NCBI GenBank assembly: GCA_000720375.1
Contig: JOAA01000030.1
Span: forward strand, 40,579-104,578
DNA length: 64,000 bases
Direction of reading: 5' to 3'
Source: Rhodococcus rhodnii
Lineage (GTDB): Bacteria > Actinomycetota > Actinomycetes > Mycobacteriales > Pseudonocardiaceae
Below are positions 1-16,174 of the stretch, piece by piece. A model generated the notes under the pieces. It was not told where the DNA came from. It did not search any database and saw nothing but the letters and a program-made list of their open reading frames with translations. Position numbers and translations under genes: made by a program. The first letter of the stretch is position 1. Each line of letters begins with the position of its first letter.

Positions 1-6789
<6,789 letters not shown>

Positions 6790-6925
6790 GCTCAACTCCT
6801 GGATCAGCTTGCCGACGGGGTGCTGGCGTTTACTGCTGAATGACGACACCGCCTAAGTCCCGACGAGCACACGGAAGCGGTCCAGGCCTGCGCTGATGGC
6901 ATTCCCGCACGAAGAGTAAGCAGAC

Positions 6926-8296
6926 ATGACAGAATCCCCCAGATGCCCGATTCTTCCCGGCGACCAATCTAGCCGCAACGATGATTTACAGACAAGAAGC
7001 CATTCAAGGTACATGCTGACCGTGGCCGGATTCCACTACTCTGAAGCCGTGCCGGCCAGGTCAGGTACTCGCACTACTGGCGGGAATCGCCGGACCAGAC
7101 GCGGCGGCCATGTCGCCGCACGCCCCGAACCGGCACCGCAATCCCAGTCCGTCGACCCGGACCCGGAGACAGAACAGCTGCTGGCTCAGATGGAGCGCGA
7201 CCTGCTCGCCGACATCGCCGGGTCCGATAGCGAGGACGGCGAAAGCCGCACTGGCACAGGGTGACGCGGCGATCGAGGAGTACCTCAAGACCGGGTATAT
7301 CGCCGCAGCCAAGCGTGACGCGGACAACCGGGCGAAGGAACTCGCCGAACTGGAGCGCCAACGCAAGGAAGCTGAGGCGGCATCGGACCTGGCGCAGCGG
7401 ACAGCACGGGCGATGCGTGCCAGGCAGAACCTGCTCGCCGCACATGCCGACGATGTGAAGGCCCTGGAACGCGTAGCCAATGACATGGTCTCGGCGGCGA
7501 ACGTGTCACGCGAGGCCGCCAGGACCCTGGCTGCGGATCAGGCCGGGGGTACGTACCACCCGGAGCTCTATCAACGGGCCAAAGACGAAGTGGCACAGCA
7601 GTTGCGGTACGCGGTCGCCGACGCGCAGCAGGCCCAGGCCGCCGCAGCGGGGGCGCTGACCCATGCCGACATTCTGGTGCAGAACCAAATGCCGCACGGT
7701 GCTCAGTGGGCCAAGGTGGTACAGGGCATGGCGGCGTCGGCGGACGTGGCCAAATTGGCCGCACAGAGCGCTGTGCACGCGGTCGACGCCATCTCTGCCG
7801 AAGCCGCAGCGACCGATGCCACCGAAAAAGCCAAGGCACACGCGGAAAACGCCAAGAAGTGGCGCGAGAACGCTCAGTCCCACGCCGCCACAGCGGCGAA
7901 CCTGGCTACAGCGGCGAAGCAACAGGCGCTCGCGGCCGCCGAAGCTGCGGCACAGGCCAAGAAAGCACGTGCGGACGCGGAAGCCGCCTTACAAAGCGCA
8001 AAAACACACGCGGCGAACGTGACGCAGGCGCGTGCGGACGCCGAACGCGAACGCGACGTCGCGGCAGCCAAGAAGCAAGAAGCCGAGCACTGGCGCCAAG
8101 AAGCCGAGCGCAACGGCAGGAAGCCGAAGCCAAGCAGGGGGAAGCGGCAGCCGAACGGGTCAAAGCCAAGCACGAAGCGAACATCGCGGCGCAGAAGCGG
8201 CAAGAAGAAGCCGAGGCACAGGCGGTGCGATCATTGATCACTTCGACAGTGCAGTCGCCGCGGTTGAGCGTCCGTCGCGATGACTGCAGTGCCTAA
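6926..8296 (+). pseudogene. Frameshifted ALF-repeat / alanine-rich coiled-coil protein (toxin-carrier type remnant)
   Basis: Three reading frames join into one protein. The first (6926-7240) ends LLAQMERDLLADIAGSDSED. The frame then shifts near 7235 to an ALF-like repeat (ALAQGDAAIEEYLKTGY, about 7240-7310). A long Ala/Lys/Glu-rich helical region rich in AKKA and AEAA follows to about 8105. A second shift near 8110 continues QEAEAKQGEAAAERVKAKH and stops at 8296. ALF repeats followed by a long coiled coil are known from actinobacterial secreted polymorphic-toxin carriers. No C-terminal toxin or pretoxin domain is present here. The start at 6926 is not certain because no clear ribosome-binding site is visible. 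The assignment to the ALF family is by pattern only. Confidence 0.6.
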
Positions 8297-8679
8297 CGGC
8301 GTAGGAAGGCGACGTGTCCCATCGGTGCGGCGTGCCGGCAACGTTGTGGGCGCCGTTTACTCACTTCAGATCGTAGGCGGATTTGTTCCGGGCGTTTCGA
8401 ACGCTTCGAGCAGAGGTCTACGGGTGATGTTATCTACGGCGGCTCTTGGCGCAGCATTCCTATGGCAAGTCTCAGCGACCGCTGGTTCGTCATAGTCCAC
8501 TGTGGTCGTCGGGCGCTTCAGGGCATGCTCAACACATTCGAATAGCCTCTGGAGCAGGAGCGAAACTGGAGTGGCGAACGCACTTGATCCGCTATCAACT
8601 GCGCTGAACCATCCTCAATGGACCGATTGCTAGCAGGGCATTCTCTGAATCTGCATGTCGCGGTCCTCGGTGGACAACC
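8297..8679. other. Non-coding or degraded stretch
   Basis: No reading frame here has a recognisable protein. A short open frame at 8280-8495 has no ribosome-binding site and no family resemblance. The 16-bp word GCGAACGCACTTGATC at 8574-8589 recurs at 13416-13431. Confidence 0.5.
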
Positions 8680-8722
8680 CTGGGGGTCAAGGGGTCGCAG
8701 GTTCAAATCCTGTCGTCCCGAC
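8680..8722 (+). other. 3' fragment of tRNA-Pro(GGG): candidate integration attachment site
   Basis: The bases from the anticodon loop (CTGGGGG, 8680-8686) through the anticodon 3' stem (TCAAG), the variable loop, the T arm (GCAGG-TTCAAAT-CCTGT, 8697-8713), the acceptor 3' strand CGTCCCG and discriminator A (8721) read as the 3' part of an actinobacterial tRNA-Pro. The 5' half is absent: the upstream bases cannot form a D arm or acceptor 5' strand. A partial tRNA of this extent is what a site-specific integrase leaves at the far end of an integrated element. The terminator just downstream suggests the chromosomal side is to the right. Confidence 0.75.
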
Positions 8723-8731
8723 GGTCGCAAC

Positions 8732-8775
8732 AAGCCCGCTGATTCTGGACAACCATCCAGGTCAGCGGGCTTTTT
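8732..8775 (+). terminator. Intrinsic terminator of the tRNA-Pro locus
   Basis: An 11-bp perfect stem (AAGCCCGCTGA at 8732-8742 with TCAGCGGGCTT at 8762-8772) encloses an inner CTGGA/TCCAG stem and ends in a run of five T. It lies ten bases after the tRNA fragment, where a tRNA terminator belongs. Confidence 0.85.
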
Positions 8776-8836
8776 CGTGCCTGCTTGTTGATCTCCACTT
8801 GGTCACGGGATGGTCACGAAGTGATCTTGAAAGCCC

Positions 8837-9932
<1,096 letters not shown>

Positions 9933-9989
9933 TCATGCCTTGCCGTCGACCGGTGCGATCACCGCAGGTCAAGTCTGTAGTGCTGCGTT

Positions 9990-10310
9990 TTGGAACCTCA
10001 CAGGGTCACGGTTTCGAGGAAGTCGCAGGCCAGCAGGACGTCGGCTTGGGAGCGGAGGAATTATGCCCAGGTGCTGGATGCGCGTTCGGGTGCGGGGTTG
10101 ATGCCGGCGTCGGTGAGGATCTGCCACACGGTCGAGGCGGCGACCTTCACCCCGAGGACGAGGAGTTCGCCGTGGATCCGGCGATAGCCCAGCTCGGGTT
10201 CTCCTTCGCTAGGCGCAGGACCAGGACTCGCACGGATCGATGGTGCGCGGTCGACCCGGGCGTTTCGGCCGCTGACCGCGGCTGGGGTTCCGGTGCACCA
10301 TCCTCATCCT
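9990..10310 (-). pseudogene. Remnant of a second, related rve-type transposase
   Basis: Fragments in different minus frames read RPGRPRTID, then RVLVLRLAKENP, then ELGYRRIHGELLVLGVKVAA and ACDFLETVTL. They line up with the region before and at the first catalytic Asp of integrase-core transposases. At least two frameshifts are needed, and the C-terminal half is missing. The sequence differs from the intact-length neighbour at 8877-9923, so it is a separate element. Confidence 0.7.
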
Positions 10311-10349
10311 CCGCTGACTGTGCCAGGCCGGCGACCCGTATCCGCCGAT

Positions 10350-10535
10350 ATCGTCGTTCCATCCTGGGATGTCGTCGTCGAGTTCGACGGGCGATGGCCG
10401 CGTTCGCACCCTGGCGCATTGGCGAAAGACACTGTGCAAACCGAGGCGCTACGCAGGGCAGGATGGTCGGTGATCCGCGTCCGTGAAGGGATCCCGCCGA
10501 CCGGTGAACTGGACGTGGTCGTCACCATCGCTTCA
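10350..10535 (+). pseudogene. Fragment like the C-terminal end of a DUF559/Vsr-type endonuclease
   Basis: The stretch VVVEFDGRWPRS followed by EALRRAGWSVIRVREG resembles the end of DUF559 or very-short-patch-repair-like nuclease domains (VEFDG, then RAAGWxVIRVRE). Nothing upstream supplies the rest of the domain. The frame runs by chance into the lipoprotein gene that follows. Confidence 0.5.
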
Positions 10536-10691
10536 ACAGAGCGGGACATCGCCGTCGGAGGCCCAACTCGCGTTCGACGGTCTGCCAAGCCAATTCAGGC
10601 TCGAAGTCTCCTGGCCGCCAGCCGACGAGCTGGCAGATTTGTCGATAGGACCGTCGTTGTGAGTCTGTCATACGGTCTCCTGGTCACAACT

Positions 10692-10715
10692 CCGGTCGGG
10701 ACTGGTCCCGACCGG
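10692..10715. promoter_or_regulatory. Perfect 10-bp inverted repeat upstream of the MmpS-like gene
   Basis: CCGGTCGGGA and TCCCGACCGG flank a 4-base CTGG centre and end 18 bp before the start codon at 10734. There is no T tract, so an operator for a dimeric repressor is more likely than a terminator. Confidence 0.55.
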
Positions 10716-10733
10716 ACCGCGTTAGCGTCGGTC

Positions 10734-11141
10734 ATGATCCGAACAGTCGTCGTCGCCCTGGTGGTGGCGGGCCTGCTGACCGCTTGCGGGGAGTCGGCGC
10801 CGCCTGCCACGTCCACGCCACCAGGGGCCACCGAGCCAGCCCAGGAGACGAAGCAGCATGTCCTGGAGCTGGAGGTGACCGGCACGGCCACGATCACCAC
10901 TCTCACGTTCACCCTCGACGGCAAGGCCAGCGAGGAGAAGAACGTGACGCTCCCGTGGCGCAAGAGGATCGAGATCCCGTACGGAACCGGCCGCCACGAG
11001 TACAACCTGGCTATGCAGCGCGGCGCCGGGAAAGTGTTCGCGACGGCCACAGTGGACGGAAAGCTGGTCACGCAGACCGGTGGCAACAGCTCGGGCGGCG
11101 GCACAGCGACCTCCAACCTGAGCGGCAGCTTCGAGGATTAG
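10734..11141 (+). CDS. Small MmpS-like lipoprotein
   Basis: 135 residues. A short signal peptide ends in the lipobox LLTAC (Cys near 21), so the mature protein should be lipid-anchored outside the membrane. The rest is a single beta-rich domain (VTGTATITTLTFTLDG, then LPWRKRIEIPYG, then YNLAMQRGAGKV) of the kind found in MmpS-type transport accessory proteins and related actinobacterial lipoproteins. The open frame extends far upstream, but the ATG at 10734 is the one that gives the signal peptide. No Shine-Dalgarno sequence is visible, so translation may be leaderless. No transporter partner lies beside it, and it is the only clearly intact gene in the decayed zone. Role unknown. Confidence 0.75.
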   Translation: MIRTVVVALVVAGLLTACGESAPPATSTPPGATEPAQETKQHVLELEVTGTATITTLTFTLDGKASEEKNVTLPWRKRIEIPYGTGRHEYNLAMQRGAGKVFATATVDGKLVTQTGGNSSGGGTATSNLSGSFED

Positions 11142-11530
11142 TGGTCAAGACCGGGGGTTCGTTGGGGGTATTCGGCGGATCCAGGTTTCCGCTGGGCGCG
11201 CCGACGGAAATCGGCTTGTACCGGGTATACCAGTGTTTTCGCCGGTGCGGCCAGCGGGATGCTGGGCGCATCCGACACCGAGCGTTCCCACCCGGGGAAA
11301 GGGTTAGCGCCACGCCCGCGTGGGTCGTGGGGCTGCCTTGATTGAACGTCAGTTTGTCGCCACACGTCGAGTGATGCCCGAGTATCCGCGAGGAAGCCGC
11401 ACGGGGTGATGTGGAATCTGGCTCAGCGCCCCCGCGCCTGCCACGGGCTCGGAGCGGGCGATCGGGAGGGCCGCTGCCGACACAACCAGGCGAAGGCCGC
11501 AGGCGCAGCAACTGACTGCTCCGCGAGTGA
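11142..11530. other. Intergenic stretch without a supportable gene
   Basis: About 390 bp. Open frames on both strands lack starts, ribosome sites and family resemblance. Confidence 0.5.
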
Positions 11531-12145
11531 TCAACGCTGGGCAACAATGATCATGCGTCGACTCGCTGCTACGAGCGGTTTACCGTCCTCGCCGTAGCCG
11601 GCCACGTTCGTGAAACCCGTGTCGAGCAGCCAGTCCGGAATTCGGTGAAGGTGAACAGGCGCACGGAGAACGGCACCTGGCGAGTGCGGGCGCTGCGGAT
11701 CACGGTGCGTTAGACCATGGCGCGGCCAGTCAGCACATCCAGGCGGCTTTGATCGATGAGCAGGTCACCATCGAGTTCCCTCATGATGGCCGACTGGTAG
11801 TGACGGATCAGCCAGGCGAAGTGGTTCAGATCAAGCACGAACCGCCCACCTGGCCTCAACGTGCCCACGACTTCAGACAGGACCCGCTTGTTGTCACCGT
11901 TGGCGAAGTAGCCGAATGCGGTGAACCAGTTGATGACCCGGTCGAATCGTCCCGTCCACGGCAGGTGGCGCATGTCGCCCCGTACGTAGTCAACAGTGAC
12001 ACTGCGGCGCCGGCATCTTGGCGTGCCCGGTCAAGAAACAGGGATGCGGCGTCTCCAGTCCGGTCACGTGACAGCCACGCTCAGCCAGGCGGTTGGCAAT
12101 CCGACCATGTCCGTAGGCCAGGTCGAGCACTTCCATGCCAAGACG
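11531..12145 (-). pseudogene. Class I SAM-dependent methyltransferase, multiply disrupted
   Basis: Read from 12145 leftwards: EVLDLAYGHGRIANRLAERG (motif I, G-H-G) and VTGLE, then a frameshift near 12030, then DMRHLPWTGRFDRVINWFTA and VVGTLRPGGRFVLDLNHF (11973-11760). A TAA follows near 11714, then RTVIRSARTRQVPFSVRLF, and after another shift PDWLLDTGFTNVAGYGEDG and a stop at 11531-11533. The pieces together make a nearly complete Rossmann methyltransferase. With at least three disruptions it is dead. Confidence 0.75.
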
Positions 12146-12149
12146 GATG

Positions 12150-12573
12150 AGGTTTCCGGCAGGCGCAAGGTCCGAGGACCGGCTGTGCGCGCGGGAGGAA
12201 TGCGTCGACCTCGAGCTCGACCATGGCAGCCCTGTGTTGACCGCCGAGCTGTACGAATGGATGAGTTCGCATCCGTTCCGCGAGCGGCTCGCCGGTCAGC
12301 TGATGATCGCCCTTTACCGTGCGGGACGTCAGGCTGGCGCTCTCATGGTGTATGAAGGCATCCGTTCCGACCTGGCCGAGGCCCTCGGCATCGATCCCAA
12401 CCCGAAATCCGTCAGGACATCCTGACCAAAGCGGCAGCGCTCGCTCCACAGGCAGCGACGCTGTCTGTGGCGGCCCGATGGACCTGCCGCGCGAAGCCAG
12501 CCATTTCATCGGGGCAGCAGCAACGTTCGGGCTTCCGGTGCGAGCAGCCCTATCCGTCATAGGGAACGGGTGA
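12150..12573 (+). pseudogene. SARP/AfsR-type regulator fragment (BTAD end and start of NB-ARC)
   Basis: About 12190-12400 encodes RERLAGQLMIALYRAGRQAG and VYEGIRSDLAEALGIDPNP, the end of a bacterial transcriptional activation domain. A frameshift near 12405 leads to EIRQDILTKAAALAPQ. A further piece (LPREASHFIGAA) matches the usual linker into the NB-ARC ATPase of AfsR-like proteins and then ends. The DNA-binding N-terminus is missing. It may once have regulated a biosynthetic cluster such as the megasynthase to its left, but that is inference. Confidence 0.65.
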
Positions 12574-12721
12574 TCCGTCATCCATCCGTCCTGTCGTTCC
12601 CCATTCTGCCGAGAAAGTCCCGACGCGATCAGTGCCGCGCCGAACGCGAGGAAAGCCAGCTCCCAGGCGAGCTGCGCCGGGCCAGAGCGGACATGATGCA
12701 CTCCGTTCCGGGAGCCGCCGA

Positions 12722-13165
12722 TGTCACTGGCCGACCCAGGCGATCAACCGGATCAGGGACCTGATCCAGTCTGGTGAACTGCCGCCCGGGACCAAGCTCC
12801 CGCTCGAGCACCAACTGGCGGCCGAGCTCGGGCTGTCCCGGAACCTGATGCGCGAGGCGGTCAAGGCGCTCGTCGTCGCACGCGTGCTGCAGATCCGGCG
12901 AGGTGACGGCACGTACGTGACGAGCCTGGAGCCGGAGCTGCTGCTGGGCGGCATCGCGTCGGCGGTGGAACTGCTCCGCGGCGAGACCCTGCTGGAGCTG
13001 ACCGGGGTGCGCCGGTTGTTCGAACCGGTCGCCACCGGGCTGGCCGCAGTGCGTATCTCGGCCGCCGAACTGGCCGAGGTCGAACGGCACCTCAACGCGA
13101 TGCGCGCGAACCGGGACAACGTCGAACTACTCAACCACCTGGGAAACCGAGATCGCCCAGCCAGT
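12722..13165 (+). pseudogene. FadR/GntR-family regulator, frameshifted start and truncated
   Basis: The winged-helix region is well kept (QAINRIRDLIQSGELPPGTK, then ELGLSRNLMREAVKALVVAR and RRGDGTYVTSL), followed by the first helices of an FCD domain (VRRLFEPVATGLAA, VERHLNAMRANRDNVELLN). The family start (ATG at 12720, SLAD) is in another frame from the rest, which suggests an extra base near 12736. The ligand domain breaks off after VELLN. No function can be expected. Confidence 0.7.
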
Positions 13166-13198
13166 CCGTTCCGGCGAAGCCCAGGCATAGCTGCTTAA

Positions 13199-13845
13199 GA
13201 GGCGCGGGGCGAGATTCAGGCGGGTACGTCAGGTAGCCGGATTTCGTCGTACAACCGGTCGGTCTGGACCCAGTGCTCTTGCTCGATATTTCCGAGTCGA
13301 TCATGCTGCGCGTCGAGTTTGGTGCGGCCCGCGGCGATCGTTGTGTTACTCACGTGGCGGTCCGGTTTCGCGGTCGGCGATTGACACCAGAGACGGTCAG
13401 GAGGAACTGGCGCCTGCGAACGCACTTGATCGGTCGTCAACTGGCGTCACAAGGACAACCTGCAAGTGTATCTGATGTGGTTGTTGATCCCGTGGTTCGA
13501 CTCGCGATCGCAGCGTGGCGGAACGGCTTCGGTCCTCGCTCTGGTCACGGTTACGAAATGTGCGACGCGGAAACGTGATCGCGATCCAGCTGTGAACAGG
13601 GAAAAATGATTGCCCGCGCACCCCGTGACCCGAGTTCGTACTGGTCGGTAGCTTGACAAGGCCATCTTATCGAGGTTATAGCATTCGGTGTCTTGTGGCT
13701 CGCCGCCCCCTGTAAGGCGTCCTTTCCGTTGCGACTTCGAGTGTGGCGAAAGACGTAGTCGGAATCGAAAACACTCGCTACTCTACTGTCGGCTACCGGC
13801 CCTGGGCCGGCCGTGCCTGGTGTCGAAGTTACGGGTGGAGGGGCC
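13199..13845. other. Intergenic region before the vWA operon
   Basis: No supportable gene in about 650 bp. It contains the second copy of the 16-bp word GCGAACGCACTTGATC (13416-13431) and a promoter candidate at 13653. Confidence 0.5.
13653..13682 (+). promoter_or_regulatory. Sigma-70-type promoter candidate for the vWA-tubulin operon
   Basis: A perfect TTGACA (13653-13658) and TATAGC (13677-13682) are spaced by 18 bp in a locally AT-richer stretch, about 165 bp upstream of the first start codon. No comparable promoter was seen inside the operon, where genes overlap. Confidence 0.5.
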
Positions 13846-16131
13846 TTGATCGGCGAGGCAAGAAACAATGCAGTGGTGCGACCTGGGCTTATGCGTCTCG
13901 CCGCGCTGGTGTGCACTGGGGCATTATTCATTTCTATGGGCTGGCCGGTCGCGACACGTGCCGAACAACCGAATGGACAAAACCAGGACATCGACGTTAA
14001 GCCCGCGCAGATTGTGATACTTGTCGACCAATCCGGCAGTATCAGGCAAGAGGATATGGTCAGGGAACAAAATGCGGCGAGCCTGCTCGCGCAGTCGGAG
14101 TTGTCCACCCGATCGACCGTGTCGATTGTCGGATTCGCCAGTGACAGCGGCACCAAGCCGCCCGTGGACGTCGCGTGCCCGCCGCTGGTACTCACCGGCG
14201 CGGCCGAACGAGAACGGATCGCTCAGTGCGTCGGCGGCCTGCGCAAACGCGCGACCTCCGAAGGGGCAGGCACCGACCATGCCGAGGCGCTCAAGCAGGC
14301 GATGAGCTACCTGGGGCAGGGCTCGGCAGCCGACGGTCCGAAGCTGATCTTCCTCCTCACAGACGGGGTACTGGACGTCAGCGAAAGCCCGCGATACGGA
14401 GTGGACAAATCCGCGCAGCAGCGCAACGACGCGGCACAGCAGGCGATCCGCCAGACCCTGGACTCCGCAAGGGACAAGGGCGTGCAGGTCTGGCCACTCG
14501 GCTTCGGCAAAGTGGACAAGAACGCGCTCGACCAGTTCGCGGCAGGCGGGTTCCAGGGGTCGTGCGGCCCCGAGGTGCCCAAGCCGTCGGCGACGGTTGT
14601 GTCCACTTCCGAGGACGTGACCGGCGCCCTGCTGCGTTCCTTCAGCTCCGGCAGGTGTGTGGGCGTCGGCCCGGTCACCAACAACCAGCTCGGGTCCGGC
14701 CGGGACATCGAGGTCCCGGTGACCATCCCGGCGATCGCCACCGATGGGTCGATCATCGTGGTGAAGAACGACAGCCGGATCAGTGTCGAGTACATCGACC
14801 CGCAGGGCCGCTCGGTGCCCAAGTCTGGCGAGTCCGACAGCGGGAGGTTCCAGGCCAGCGGCGAGACCGGTGCGGTCGAGGTGTTACGGGTGGTCAATCC
14901 GGCGCCAGGGGAATGGACGGTCCGGGTCACCTCGCCGCCGGAAGTCCCGCCGCAGAACGTGCTGACCGCCGTCACGTGGCAAGGCGCGGCTCAGGCCGTG
15001 CTGAACGTCGATCCGCCGACCCCCGCGGTGGGCCATCAGGCCACCGTGACGCTGAAGGTGGTGCTGCGCGGCGGGAAACCGGTCGCGCGGCCGGAGCTGT
15101 TACAGGGGTTGAGTTTCACCGCCGAGATGGCAGGCGACAACGTCCCCGCCCGGCCGATCACCTTGCAGGACAACGGGCAAAGCCCGGACGACGCCGCAGA
15201 CGGCACCTTCAGCGGACGCGTGACGATCCCAACGGAACTCAAGGACGGAGTGTCCTTCCGGGGCCGCGTCGCCGGGCTCGGGATCAGCGCGGCCGACGCG
15301 ACCGCGACGGTCAAGGTCGCTCCGCAACTGCCCACAGTGCTGGCGACGACCACACTGCCGACGCTCGAGTCGACGGTGGAGCCTGGCGACTCGCTGCTGG
15401 CCAAGGCCATCATCTCCAACAACTCGGGCCAGCGGCAGCGGGTTCAGATCGGGGTGCGTGCCGACGGCGAGTCCTCGATCACTGTGCCCGCCGAAGAGGC
15501 CGTCCGCGAGGTCGACCCAGGCAGCACGACGGTGGACTTCACCATGCAGTTCGCCGACGACAGCCCGGAAGGCGTGGCCACAGGGGTGGTCCGGGTCGTC
15601 GACGCGGCGGATCCATCGCGGATCCTGCATGAGAAGTCGTTCACGGTCGCAGTGGAGTACCCGTTCCCATGGTGGAAGTGGATTGTCGGCTTCGTGGTGG
15701 GCATGGGTGTGATCCCCCTCGCCTACTGGTTGGTGGCTCGCAGGCTCGCTCAGGAAGTGCAAGGCCTTGTGGTGCGGGCAATCCGTGATGGCCACATGGT
15801 GTCACTGCACACCGCGGCCAAGAAAGCCAAGCAGTTCCGGTTCACTGTGGACACCGCAGGACCGGTGCCAAGGTTGAACATCGCTCCGGATAACGAGCAA
15901 GTGGCTTTCGTGCTCAGCAGGTCGCGCAATGGCGTGCGCCTGAAGACCCCGTACGGTCAGGTACTGACGGCGCAAATCGGCGAGCCCGTCGATGTCGGCG
16001 ACGGTCTGATCATCGAGGTCGTGGACGCGGCCTACGGCGATGGACAGGAACCGGTCAGCGTCGGCGGCGGTACCCCGGACGCCCCCCTTTCATCGCCAGG
16101 GCCCCAGCAGCCAACGGACCCGTTCATCTGA
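13846..16131 (+). CDS. Secreted, membrane-anchored von Willebrand factor A domain protein
   Basis: 761 residues from the TTG at 13846, chosen for the GGAGG at 13837-13841; a GTG at 13813 and an ATG at 13891 are in the same frame. A signal peptide ends ATRA (near residue 39). The vWA domain follows with a complete MIDAS: DQSGS near 61, the Thr/Ser region VSIVGFAS, and LLTDG near 165. Beta-rich, Ig-like stretches fill about 290-600. One membrane helix (VGFVVGMGVIPLAYWLV, near 612) is followed by about 130 residues of cytoplasmic tail. The vWA domain should therefore face outward and bind a protein through a divalent metal. It is the first gene of a ten-gene operon; the next starts 43 bp later. 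Its likely role is an outside sensor or adhesion part of the system. Confidence 0.85.
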   Translation: MIGEARNNAVVRPGLMRLAALVCTGALFISMGWPVATRAEQPNGQNQDIDVKPAQIVILVDQSGSIRQEDMVREQNAASLLAQSELSTRSTVSIVGFASDSGTKPPVDVACPPLVLTGAAERERIAQCVGGLRKRATSEGAGTDHAEALKQAMSYLGQGSAADGPKLIFLLTDGVLDVSESPRYGVDKSAQQRNDAAQQAIRQTLDSARDKGVQVWPLGFGKVDKNALDQFAAGGFQGSCGPEVPKPSATVVSTSEDVTGALLRSFSSGRCVGVGPVTNNQLGSGRDIEVPVTIPAIATDGSIIVVKNDSRISVEYIDPQGRSVPKSGESDSGRFQASGETGAVEVLRVVNPAPGEWTVRVTSPPEVPPQNVLTAVTWQGAAQAVLNVDPPTPAVGHQATVTLKVVLRGGKPVARPELLQGLSFTAEMAGDNVPARPITLQDNGQSPDDAADGTFSGRVTIPTELKDGVSFRGRVAGLGISAADATATVKVAPQLPTVLATTTLPTLESTVEPGDSLLAKAIISNNSGQRQRVQIGVRADGESSITVPAEEAVREVDPGSTTVDFTMQFADDSPEGVATGVVRVVDAADPSRILHEKSFTVAVEYPFPWWKWIVGFVVGMGVIPLAYWLVARRLAQEVQGLVVRAIRDGHMVSLHTAAKKAKQFRFTVDTAGPVPRLNIAPDNEQVAFVLSRSRNGVRLKTPYGQVLTAQIGEPVDVGDGLIIEVVDAAYGDGQEPVSVGGGTPDAPLSSPGPQQPTDPFI

Positions 16132-16174
16132 GGCCATGCCTGTTCGAACCGGGATTCCCGCAGGAGGATGAAGG

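Noticed and set aside
8518..8733. Minus-strand open frame containing GRQDLNLRPLDPQG
   Set aside because: This peptide is the well-known false translation of the antisense strand of a tRNA 3' half; it supports the tRNA fragment, not a protein.
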